Shown here piece after piece: positions 1 to 6,765 of a DNA stretch of 24,080 nt. The DNA is from Bacteroidota bacterium. Lineage in GTDB: Bacteria > Bacteroidota > Ignavibacteria > Ignavibacteriales > Ignavibacteriaceae. The translations under genes were made by a program, and so were the position numbers. Numbering within the stretch: position 1 is the first letter of the stretch; every line of letters starts with the position of its first letter. The stretch is taken from contig JAEXTA010000200.1 in the NCBI GenBank assembly GCA_023453665.1, positions 1 to 24,080 of the forward strand, read 5' to 3'. Under the pieces are notes generated by a model. The model saw only the letters and a list, made by a program, of their open reading frames with translations, was not told where the DNA came from and did not search any database.

Positions 1-125
1 AGAATAGGGTGCATAAAAATTCCACCAGCTTCATATTTTTCTGCGAGCCAATTAAGTGTACTTGGTTCATTGGTAGCTTGTGCGATAAGATTAAGAGTCG
101 ATGAGAAAATTCCGGTAAATTCCAT
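1..125 (-). CDS. ExbB/TolQ/MotA-type proton channel protein, N-terminal fragment
   Basis: Only the first 41 codons are in the window; the rest lies beyond the left edge. The ATG at 125-123 is preceded by a strong SD, GGAGG at 136-140 on the minus strand, which fixes the start. The visible protein begins MEFTGIFSSTLNLIAQ and reaches GGIFMHPIL. A short N-terminal stretch followed by GGxxMxPIL at the start of the first membrane helix is typical of the MotA/TolQ/ExbB family. Those proteins form the proton-driven inner-membrane motor that energises TonB-dependent transport or Tol/Pal function. Which subfamily applies cannot be decided without the three-helix core. In such loci ExbD-like genes usually follow, which would be outside this window. 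The assignment rests on a short match. Confidence 0.65.
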   Translation of the reverse strand, partial: MEFTGIFSSTLNLIAQATNEPSTLNWLAEKYEAGGIFMHPI

Positions 126-232
126 AAATACTTGACCTCCAAAATATTAAATAAGTTAAGTTAGAAGAGATCAAAACCCTGCTAACTATTTCAAAAATAT
201 GGCTCAACATTAAGCATTATAGAAAACAAAGT

Positions 233-249
233 CAACAAATTATTTGTTG
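233..249 (-). terminator. Possible weak terminator hairpin after the SDR gene
   Basis: CAACAAA (233-239) and TTTGTTG (243-249) form a perfect 7-bp stem with a 3-nt loop, about 40 nt past the SDR stop codon. On the minus strand it is followed by ACTTTGTTTTC. The stem is AT-rich and the T-tract interrupted, so termination would be inefficient. A TATAAT-like hexamer on the minus strand (216-221) just beyond could be the -10 of the ExbB-like gene, but no correctly spaced -35 is visible. Confidence 0.3.
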
Positions 250-288
250 CGATTTCTTTAACAAATAATTTAAAATGACCCTTATTTA

Positions 289-990
289 TCATTGCTTCAG
301 GCTGAACCTGTTAGTTAATTTTATAATGTTTCCCGTAACAAAATTAAAGCTGTTGAACAGTGAATGAACCAGTTCTCCAACCTCATCAGGCTTAATCCAT
401 GATTCGTAGTTTCCATCTTTCATCCATTCTCTGTTTGGTGGAGTATCGATTATGTAAGGGGCAACCGCATTCACAGTTAAATTAATTTCCTTACCTTCAT
501 CTGCAAGTGTTTTTACTAAATGAATTAAAGCACTTTTGGAAACTCCATAAGCCGACTTGCCACTTTCTTCATTCAAACCTGTTAAAGCAGCAGTAAAACA
601 AATTGATCCGGCATATGATTCTTTTACAATTTTGGAAAAATATTTTGCTATAAGAAAACTTGAGTTAAGGTTCATGTTTAGCATCTTATTCCAGTCTTCA
701 ACACTTGTCTCCCAGGTTTTTTTACCACCAAAATAGCCGCCTATAGTGGAGTACAAATAGAATATTTTATTTTTATCCGGCTTAACTGATTCAAAAACTT
801 TGATAACATTTTCTTCCACTGAAAGATCTGAGATATTTATAAGAGTTATCCTGTCATCTTTAACACCTGACTCTGAGATGTTAAAATCAAAAAGATAAAT
901 TCTATCATAGTCTTTAGAGATCATTGATCGAGTAATTCCTTTTCCAAGATGCCCCGAAGCACCAAATATCATCAGTTCTTTATTCATCAT
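289..990 (-). CDS. Short-chain dehydrogenase/reductase, dihydropteridine reductase-like
   Basis: This is a 233-aa classical-size SDR. The Rossmann glycine motif GASGHLGKG is at residues 10-18, and the catalytic pair is Y148-x3-K152 (YGVSK). The usual active-site serine, expected about 13 residues before the tyrosine, is alanine (A135). The blocks IGGYFGG (83-89), the AAL...Y stretch and DTPPNREWM...SW near the C terminus resemble eukaryotic quinoid dihydropteridine reductase (QDPR), which also lacks that serine. A role in reducing a pteridine or similar quinonoid substrate is an inference. The gene begins MM: AGGAG lies 4 nt before the first ATG and 7 nt before the second (987), so either could be used. 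The start overlaps the end of the upstream phosphatase gene by 11 bp, and the SD lies inside that gene, suggesting translational coupling. Confidence 0.8.
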   Translation of the reverse strand: MMNKELMIFGASGHLGKGITRSMISKDYDRIYLFDFNISESGVKDDRITLINISDLSVEENVIKVFESVKPDKNKIFYLYSTIGGYFGGKKTWETSVEDWNKMLNMNLNSSFLIAKYFSKIVKESYAGSICFTAALTGLNEESGKSAYGVSKSALIHLVKTLADEGKEINLTVNAVAPYIIDTPPNREWMKDGNYESWIKPDEVGELVHSLFNSFNFVTGNIIKLTNRFSLKQ

Positions 991-2026
991 TTTTCTCCTT
1001 TACTACAAATTTTACCTGAACCGGAAAATGATCACTATAACCACCAAGATATCTTGAGCCGCCATATGTCGGGAAAGGGGTACCGGCAAATTTACCGGTT
1101 CGAGTAACCATTATTGATGGCTTAAAAACTTCAAAAGTGTTACACGAGTATGATAACTTTTCGATATTAAAAAAGTTTCCTGAAATAATAATCTGGTCTA
1201 ACATATTCCAGCTTTCTCTATACTTATAACTGCCCTCACCATTTTTATATAAAGTGTATGATAGATTGTATAAGCCAGTATCCTTGATCTTTTGCTCAAT
1301 TGTATCATGACAAACAGGCTGTGCATTTAACACTTCCGATATGGATATGTTGCCGGGTTCATCATTAAAATCACCCATAATTATTATTTTGGATTCAGAA
1401 TTTATACTTAGCAATTCATCAACATTTTTTCTGAGAATTTTTGCCGCTTCAATTCTGTTAATTTCGGATTCCTGTTCCCCGCCGCGTCGTGAGGGCCAAT
1501 GATTTACAAAAATGTTAAGTGTGTCGTTATTTTTAGAGACAAGAGTACAACCAAGAATCAGTCTCGTTGGGTAACCATCGCTGAGTACCACCGTATCGCC
1601 TGTCACTGATAATAAAGAAAACTTATCGGCATTATAAATTAACCCGTTTTCAATACCTCTTTCATCAGGAGCTTCAAGACCAGCAGATGAATAATTCAAA
1701 TCACTTAAAAATTTTGATGTTAGTGAATCAAGAAGATATTTGTGTTCAATTTCACACACTCCAAGAATGTCAGGACCGTTACCATTACCCATCAGGCGAA
1801 TAACCCTTGCGAGATTATAATATTTTTTATCCAGACGTTCATTCGTCCACTCTTTGCCACCCGCTGGTAAGAACTCTTCATCATTTTTTAAAGAATCATC
1901 AACAGTGTCAAATAGATTTTCCAGGTTCCAGAATGCAACGTAAAGTGTATCCTCTGCTGAGGCTTGTGCATTACAAGATGTAAAACCGAACATTAAAACA
2001 AATACTAATGAAACATAAAATTTCAA
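980..2026 (-). CDS. Secreted endonuclease/exonuclease/phosphatase family protein
   Basis: A 348-aa protein of the EEP (DNase I-like) superfamily. Family motifs are visible in order: FWNLENLFD near residue 35 (metal-binding Asn/Glu region), VCEIEHK, NHWPSRRGG, IMGDFNDEPG (catalytic Asp/Asn) and the C-terminal YSDHFPV (Asp-His pair). The start is probably TTG at 2026: GGAG sits 6 nt upstream, and this start gives a full signal sequence, MKFYVSLVFVLMFGFTSCNAQ. The nearest in-frame ATG (1993) would cut the signal short. FTSC may be a lipobox, making it a lipoprotein, or Cys18 may simply be near the cleavage site. It would act in the periplasm or at the cell surface on a phosphodiester or phosphoester; the substrate cannot be read from the sequence. 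It lies 29 bp after kup and overlaps the SDR gene. Confidence 0.85.
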   Translation of the reverse strand: MKFYVSLVFVLMFGFTSCNAQASAEDTLYVAFWNLENLFDTVDDSLKNDEEFLPAGGKEWTNERLDKKYYNLARVIRLMGNGNGPDILGVCEIEHKYLLDSLTSKFLSDLNYSSAGLEAPDERGIENGLIYNADKFSLLSVTGDTVVLSDGYPTRLILGCTLVSKNNDTLNIFVNHWPSRRGGEQESEINRIEAAKILRKNVDELLSINSESKIIIMGDFNDEPGNISISEVLNAQPVCHDTIEQKIKDTGLYNLSYTLYKNGEGSYKYRESWNMLDQIIISGNFFNIEKLSYSCNTFEVFKPSIMVTRTGKFAGTPFPTYGGSRYLGGYSDHFPVQVKFVVKEKNDE

Positions 2027-2055
2027 ATTCAGCTCCGATATTTTTATTAAATATT

Positions 2056-3876
2056 TTAAATTTCCAGACGAGTTACAACACCGTGTAATTTATTGTATGG
2101 CAGTTTATAGAATCTAATAAATGGCGGTGATATCATCTTTATAAATGCAAATATTTTGAGGAAAAATTTATTGGTTTCAATGTCTTCAACTCCATAGAAT
2201 ATTGCTTTCTCATCAATATTATTTTCCTTAAGAATACCAGCAAGATCAAGCACTTCCAGATAACCCTGGAAGATTTCGAAACCTGATAATCCGGTTTCGA
2301 TATTTTCAGTTTTTTTTACGCTTATACCATAAGGATGGTCGGTAACATTGATTGAAACAAGAATATTATTTTCGTAGATGATATTTCCTCTTATCATACA
2401 ATGTACAACATAAGGCGGAATTTCTTTCAGGTTCCTGCTGAAAAATAATGCAGTTCCTTTAATGTTATTCCCCAGTTCATATATCTGTTTGTAACTAAAG
2501 ATGAAAACGTCAATTGGAAGTGCCCTGAAAGATCTGTACATATGCTTATTACCAATGATCCACAGATTGATTAGCAGAAACGGGATAAGAGCAATTATGA
2601 TAGACCAGTAACCGCCGTGAGGAACTTTATCAAACACTGCGACCAAAAAAATCAAGTTTACGGCAAATACAAAAAGAGCAACTAAAAATTTCAGCCTTCT
2701 TTTTTGAATTTTGAAAATCCAGATCATAAATGAAGCGCTGATTGTCATTGTTGCAGTAACTGCAAAACCATAAGCTGCCGCTATGTTGATGGATTTTTGA
2801 AAAATAAATATCATTAACAATACTGCAATGAGAAGTCCCCAGTTAACTGCTCCAATATAAATTTGTGATTTTAATTTTGTGGAGGTAAACTTAACACGCA
2901 TCAACGGAAATATTCTTGTCGTAATACCCTGGTATATCAATGACATCACCGCACTTATCATTGCTTGTGAAGCGATTATGGTCGCGAGCAGCGTTACGAT
3001 CAAAAAAGGAATATAAAAGTATGGTGAAATTGATTTTACCATTTCAAATAAAACGAAACCGGACTTTTGATGAGTTAATAAAAATGCACCTTGTCCAAAA
3101 TAGTTTGCAATTAATGCGAAGAAAACAAAATACCATGCGTGTCTTACTGGCTGGCTGCCTAAGTGCCCCATATCTGCATATAGTGCTTCTCCGCCAGTAG
3201 CACAGAGTATTACTTCACTTAAAATTAAAAATCCGGATAGCCCGTTATCCAAAATAAAATTTACTGCATAATGAGGACTTACTGCCTCAATAACATTTAA
3301 TGACTGAGAAATCGAAATAACACCTGAAATAAAGAGTGATGAAAACCAGATGATCATTATTGGCCCGAACGAACTTGCAACTTTGTCGGTTCCCATAGAC
3401 TGGAATGAAAAAAGTATAATGGTTATCACACAGGTGATGATCATTACTGTTTCTGTTTCAATATGACCGAAGCCTGGAATTAATTCAAGTCCTTCGACTG
3501 CTGACAAAATACTTATTGCTGGTGTTATAACTCCATCACCCATAAGTAATGAAACGCCTACTAATCCGAGAAATCCGGCAAAAGCAATTTTACGAGTTGA
3601 TTTAAGTGAGCCGGTCAGGATTTCTTTCAATACAATTATGCCGCCTTCACCTTTGATGCTAAGGCTCATAGCGAGCCAGGCATATTCAAGCGTGACAATA
3701 ATGAGTAATGTCCAGAATATTAATGAAAGAATTCCGATGATATTTTCCTGTGTTGGAGCTGTTAAGGCGAAGATAATTGTGAGAGTGTAAATAGGACTGG
3801 TTCCTATATCCCCGAAAACTAAACCAAGTGCTTTTACAATTTCTTTTGCAGAACCTGAAGACTTTGAATTTTTCAT
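2056..3876 (-). CDS. kup: KUP/HAK-type potassium uptake protein
   Basis: A 606-aa polytopic membrane protein, close to the usual KUP length of about 620-630. The N-terminal signature GLVFGDIGTSPIYTL (residues 17-31) is diagnostic, and GDGVITPAISILSAVEGLE follows near residue 113. About twelve hydrophobic segments precede a C-terminal cytosolic tail of about 150 residues, as in the family. It would import K+ with protons across the inner membrane. The ATG at 3876 has no recognisable SD; instead a 10-bp perfect palindrome lies 4 bp upstream (3881-3890). It is the first gene of a possible three-gene unit with the phosphatase and SDR genes. Functional linkage of the three is not evident. Confidence 0.95.
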   Translation of the reverse strand: MKNSKSSGSAKEIVKALGLVFGDIGTSPIYTLTIIFALTAPTQENIIGILSLIFWTLLIIVTLEYAWLAMSLSIKGEGGIIVLKEILTGSLKSTRKIAFAGFLGLVGVSLLMGDGVITPAISILSAVEGLELIPGFGHIETETVMIITCVITIILFSFQSMGTDKVASSFGPIMIIWFSSLFISGVISISQSLNVIEAVSPHYAVNFILDNGLSGFLILSEVILCATGGEALYADMGHLGSQPVRHAWYFVFFALIANYFGQGAFLLTHQKSGFVLFEMVKSISPYFYIPFLIVTLLATIIASQAMISAVMSLIYQGITTRIFPLMRVKFTSTKLKSQIYIGAVNWGLLIAVLLMIFIFQKSINIAAAYGFAVTATMTISASFMIWIFKIQKRRLKFLVALFVFAVNLIFLVAVFDKVPHGGYWSIIIALIPFLLINLWIIGNKHMYRSFRALPIDVFIFSYKQIYELGNNIKGTALFFSRNLKEIPPYVVHCMIRGNIIYENNILVSINVTDHPYGISVKKTENIETGLSGFEIFQGYLEVLDLAGILKENNIDEKAIFYGVEDIETNKFFLKIFAFIKMISPPFIRFYKLPYNKLHGVVTRLEI

Positions 3877-3880
3877 AAAG

Positions 3881-3890
3881 TCTGATCAGA
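3881..3890. repeat. 10-bp perfect palindrome next to the kup start
   Basis: TCTGATCAGA is its own reverse complement and ends 4 bp before the kup ATG, where an SD would normally sit. It could be a small operator or chance; there is no second copy nearby. Confidence 0.3.
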
Positions 3891-3965
3891 AGAAAAGATA
3901 ATCCATCATACTAACCTCAAAACAAAAACTGTTCATTCAAATCAACCCAGTCAAGATTATTATTC

Positions 3966-4002
3966 AAAAAAGCCGCACAAAATTAGTATTATTTTCTGTG
4001 CG
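3966..4002 (-). terminator. Intrinsic terminator of the symporter gene
   Basis: Read on the minus strand, CGCAC/GTGCG (3998-4002 with 3974-3978) and AAAAT/ATTTT (3991-3995 with 3979-3983) form a two-part 10-bp stem with a 2-nt bulge and a 7-nt loop. Six T residues follow almost at once (complement of 3966-3971). It lies about 50 nt after the symporter stop codon, so it separates the symporter transcript from kup. Confidence 0.8.
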
Positions 4003-4052
4003 CCCAAAATATTTTTCAGTTATTATTTTTTTATAAAATCAACAAGTTACTT

Positions 4053-5597
4053 TTAGGGATTTGTTGGTTCATTTAATAACTGATCAGCATGCGATCTTTC
4101 ACTCGAAGATATTACTACAGATGCAAGTGCATCGCCAGTTATATTTGTTACAGTTCTGCACATATCTAGTATTCGATCTATTCCCATTATTAATGCAATT
4201 CCCTCTTCAGGAATACCAACTGATTTGAGAATTATAACTAACATTATAATTCCAACTCCCGGTACAGGAGCTGTACCAATCGAAGCTAGTACAGCAGTAA
4301 ATACAATTATCAGTTGTTGTGTAAAGCTGAGTTCTATTCCAAAGACCTGCGCGATAAATACCGCAGCTACTCCCTGGTAAAGTGCAGTGCCATCCATATT
4401 TATTGTAGCACCTAACGGTAACACAAAACTTGTAATTGATTTAGGCACGCCAAGATTATCCTGGCAGCATTCCATATTGACAGGCAGAGTTGCTGCACTT
4501 GAACTTGTACTGAACGCAATTGCCTGCGCACGTCTTATTCCTTTAAAGAAGAAAAATATTTTCACCTTTGTAAAAATCTTTAATAACAATGAATATGTTA
4601 CAACTGTATGAATCAATAAACCGGATACGACTGCAGCGGCATACCAGATTAGTGTTTCCAGTATTTCAAAACCAAACTCACTAACTGTTGCTGCAATCAA
4701 CGCAAAAACACCTATTGGTGCTATTAACATTATTATGTCAACAAGTTTTATCATCGCTTCACTTAAACCATCAAAAAAAGATATGACAGGTTGTGATTTA
4801 TCTTTTGCGATAAGCGATAAAGTAAGTCCCACCAGCAAAGCAAAAAATACTATTTGCAGCATTTCACTTCCGGCGATTGCCGCAAACGGATTTCGGGGTA
4901 CAAGGTTTACGATTTCTTTAGTAAAGTCATATTCACTTACTTTCTGGATGTTGCCGGCTACGTCTTCACTGTAAACAGAAAGTAATCTTGATTTGCTATC
5001 TTCCGCCATTCGTTCGCCGGGCTGAAGTATGTTTGCAATTACTAATCCCGTTGCTATAGCAAATGCGGTTGTAGCTATATAGAATGTAATTGTCTTTCCA
5101 CCAATCCTCATGAATTTTTTAATATCACCAAGACTGGAGGCACCAACAATGAGAGAAGACAAAACGAGAGGTATAGCAATCATGTTCAAAAGTCTTATAA
5201 AAATATCACCAACCCATTTTATATAAGACGGAATGCTTTTTTCTCGTTCAACATTTATTACTTTTCCGATTGCAACTATTTCCGGCGGCGCATCATCTTT
5301 AGTAAATAATCTTACTCCGCGTATTCTTACGTCAAAAGGATATTTTTTTTCTTTTAAATTTTTAACGTAAGAAACGATTTCCAATTGCTGGTCGGTCATG
5401 AAGACAACCGTATCACGGCCAGGAACATTTATCTGAAATTGTCTCCAGTCGCTGAAAACCAGTTTATCTACCCTGTCTTTATTCTGAAATGAAACAACTA
5501 CACTGTTTGTATTAACACTGAAAACAGAACCGAAAATAGCTCCTAAAATTAATGCTATCAGTATCTGGTTATGAAGTTTGGGCAGTTTCAATTTCAT
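4053..5597 (-). CDS. Dicarboxylate/amino acid:cation symporter (DAACS family) with periplasmic insert
   Basis: A 514-aa GltP/DctA-type secondary transporter. Core motifs are present in order: GDIFIRLLNMIAIPLVLSSL (TM2), the serine-rich hairpin STSSSAATLP, NMDGTALYQG in TM7, the second hairpin GTAPVPGVG, and DMCRTVTNITGD in TM8. The TM8 Asp and Arg match the pair that in GltPh binds the amino group and side-chain carboxylate, so an acidic substrate (Asp/Glu or C4-dicarboxylate) is likely. The frame stays open to a TTG-free upstream ATG at 5651, but the ATG at 5597 has AGGA 6-7 nt before it and starts MKLKLPKLHNQ just before TM1. About 85-90 extra residues (31-120) lie between TM1 and TM2, where GltPh has about 15; by family topology this segment is extracytoplasmic. 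The SD lies within a potential hairpin (5603-5641). Confidence 0.92.
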   Translation of the reverse strand: MKLKLPKLHNQILIALILGAIFGSVFSVNTNSVVVSFQNKDRVDKLVFSDWRQFQINVPGRDTVVFMTDQQLEIVSYVKNLKEKKYPFDVRIRGVRLFTKDDAPPEIVAIGKVINVEREKSIPSYIKWVGDIFIRLLNMIAIPLVLSSLIVGASSLGDIKKFMRIGGKTITFYIATTAFAIATGLVIANILQPGERMAEDSKSRLLSVYSEDVAGNIQKVSEYDFTKEIVNLVPRNPFAAIAGSEMLQIVFFALLVGLTLSLIAKDKSQPVISFFDGLSEAMIKLVDIIMLIAPIGVFALIAATVSEFGFEILETLIWYAAAVVSGLLIHTVVTYSLLLKIFTKVKIFFFFKGIRRAQAIAFSTSSSAATLPVNMECCQDNLGVPKSITSFVLPLGATINMDGTALYQGVAAVFIAQVFGIELSFTQQLIIVFTAVLASIGTAPVPGVGIIMLVIILKSVGIPEEGIALIMGIDRILDMCRTVTNITGDALASVVISSSERSHADQLLNEPTNP

Positions 5598-5602
5598 TTT
5601 GT

Positions 5603-5641
5603 TTCCTGCATTTTTAAAATATTTATACCTTACTGCAGGAA
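5603..5641 (-). promoter_or_regulatory. Leader hairpin that could mask the symporter SD
   Basis: TTCCTGCA (5603-5610) and TGCAGGAA (5634-5641) are perfect 8-bp inverted repeats with a 23-nt loop. In the minus-strand mRNA the second arm contains the SD AGGAA, 6 nt before the symporter ATG (5597), so pairing would hide the ribosome binding site. A promoter-like TATTAT (5643-5648) with TTCTCA (5665-5670) at 16-bp spacing lies just upstream; if used, transcription would start inside the first arm and weaken the hairpin. Confidence 0.4.
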
Positions 5642-5676
5642 TATAATACACTTTTCATAATGATTGAGAAAGTACG

Positions 5677-5711
5677 AAGCAGAGAATTTTGTTAAATAAA
5701 ATCCTCTGCTT
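5677..5711 (-). terminator. Strong stem-loop after the small membrane-protein gene
   Basis: AAGCAGAG (5677-5684) pairs with CTCTGCTT (5704-5711), and after one mismatch ATTTT (5686-5690) pairs with AAAAT (5698-5702) around a 7-nt loop. It lies 24 nt after the stop of the 39-aa gene and before the symporter gene. There is no clear T-tract on either side, so it may be a 3' stabilising hairpin or Rho-independent terminator of low efficiency. It is the likely 3' boundary of the lysine operon. Confidence 0.5.
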
Positions 5712-5734
5712 AATAATGTACTTGTAAAAAAACA

Positions 5735-5854
5735 TCAACTGAACATCGAATAGATAAGAAATCCAATCATACTGATCAGACCGATCGCGATGGTTCCGAT
5801 GAATAAATAAAATGCAAAGCTCGACGATGAACCGCCATTAGAATTTTTTTCCAT
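5735..5854 (-). CDS. 39-aa single-span membrane protein, unknown function
   Basis: The frame is open from 6019, but the ATG at 5854 has AGGA 6-7 nt upstream, while the longer form would overlap the upstream gene and has no hydrophobic logic before this Met. The resulting peptide starts MEKNSNGGSSSSF, a polar Gly/Ser-rich head, followed by one hydrophobic helix of about 22 residues (FYLFIGTIAIGLISMIGFLI) and a three- to four-residue tail. It is probably an inner-membrane micropeptide; I do not recognise a family. It is the last gene on the minus-strand transcript that begins with dapA, 61 bp after a secreted protein gene and just before a strong stem-loop. Confidence 0.55.
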   Translation of the reverse strand: MEKNSNGGSSSSFAFYLFIGTIAIGLISMIGFLIYSMFS

Positions 5855-5915
5855 AGTAATTCCTGTTTCTGTAATTGTTAATGAGTTTAAAAACTGATTA
5901 GGGGTTACAGAGCGG

Positions 5916-6287
5916 TTACGTACTTGTTGCAAAGTGTGATTGAAGAAAGGAAAAGAATTTTTGATCTGAATAAAAATGAGTGTTGTACAGTTCGTTAAAG
6001 TATTTTGTATGCAGTTCAAATTTTAGTGTATGAACCAACTCAATAACAGAAGTGTGATCTGAAATTTTTAAGACTTTTTTTTCTGGCTTATTGAGTGAAG
6101 ATAAAATGTTCAGGAGTAAAGTCTGATCAACGAAACTAATTGATAAATCCTGCTGCGACTGATACGCATAATACCTGTCAGTTACTGTTGCATTTGTAAC
6201 CGACGAAATTGTAAGAAGTATAAGAATTAAACAGAAGAACTGTTTAATTGATTTAATACTTTTTCGGATTATTCTTTTATGTATCAT
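5916..6287 (-). CDS. Small secreted protein of unknown function
   Basis: A 123-aa protein whose N-terminus is a signal peptide: basic MIHKRIIRKSIKSIK, hydrophobic FFCLILILLTI, and a probable cleavage after TNA (residue 33). The mature part of about 90 residues has no cysteine and no motif I recognise; its C-terminal third is rich in Phe, His and Tyr. The start is uncertain. The ATG at 6287 has only a poor SD, whereas an in-frame TTG at 6308 has GGTGA 8 nt upstream and would add seven residues. It follows the DUF6265-like gene almost directly (4 bp if TTG is used), so it belongs to the same transcript as lysC. Confidence 0.55.
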   Translation of the reverse strand: MIHKRIIRKSIKSIKQFFCLILILLTISSVTNATVTDRYYAYQSQQDLSISFVDQTLLLNILSSLNKPEKKVLKISDHTSVIELVHTLKFELHTKYFNELYNTHFYSDQKFFSFLQSHFATST

Positions 6288-6312
6288 ATCTTCAGCAGTA
6301 CTGATCAAATAT

Positions 6313-6759
6313 TTATTTCACCAGTACAAAATTAAAAACTTCCTGCTTAAGTTTGCCATCAACTTCGCCCTCAACTGTTGCCGTTAGTTTTCCGTTGTCA
6401 TAAAAATTATAGAAAATTCTTTGAGGAAAATCATGTTCCTTATTTTCAAAGATAAATTTATTGTCATTAAAACTTATCAGTGTAAATAATGTCGGCTTTT
6501 GTTTTCCCGGAATACCAACGTATGTCCAGTGATTTCCGAATTTTTTTATATAAAGAATTTCGGTAACCCTTTTCTGCCCATCATTAATGATATATGCAGT
6601 TGCTTTAAGCTCATCATCATTAACAACTGTCCACTCTTCATAAATTTCAGCATTGTCGGAATCCATTTTCCATTTACCGTCGAAGAGTTCTTTTATCTCT
6701 TTGTCCTGGGCAAATAATGAGAAGCTAAAAGCGAACATAATTAGTACAAATGTTTTCAT
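6313..6759 (-). CDS. Exported DUF6265-like lipocalin-type protein
   Basis: A 148-aa protein with a signal peptide (MKTFVLIMFAFSFSLFA, cleavage before QDKE). The mature domain has the pattern of DUF6265-type proteins: an early WKMDSDN block, EEWTVVNDDELKATAY, then IFENKEHDFPQRIFY, where the EHDFPQRI element is characteristic. These are small beta-barrel-like extracytoplasmic domains of unknown function; I infer the fold from the family, not from the sequence. The gene starts 6 bp after the lysC stop codon without an obvious SD, so it is probably translated by coupling. A role in lysine metabolism is not indicated; it may simply share the transcript. Confidence 0.75.
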   Translation of the reverse strand: MKTFVLIMFAFSFSLFAQDKEIKELFDGKWKMDSDNAEIYEEWTVVNDDELKATAYIINDGQKRVTEILYIKKFGNHWTYVGIPGKQKPTLFTLISFNDNKFIFENKEHDFPQRIFYNFYDNGKLTATVEGEVDGKLKQEVFNFVLVK

Positions 6760-6765
6760 TGTTAA

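Noticed and set aside
5735..6019. 94-aa version of the small membrane-protein frame
   Set aside because: The upstream half overlaps the secreted-protein gene, lacks an SD and has ordinary non-coding composition; the ATG at 5854 with AGGA is the better start.
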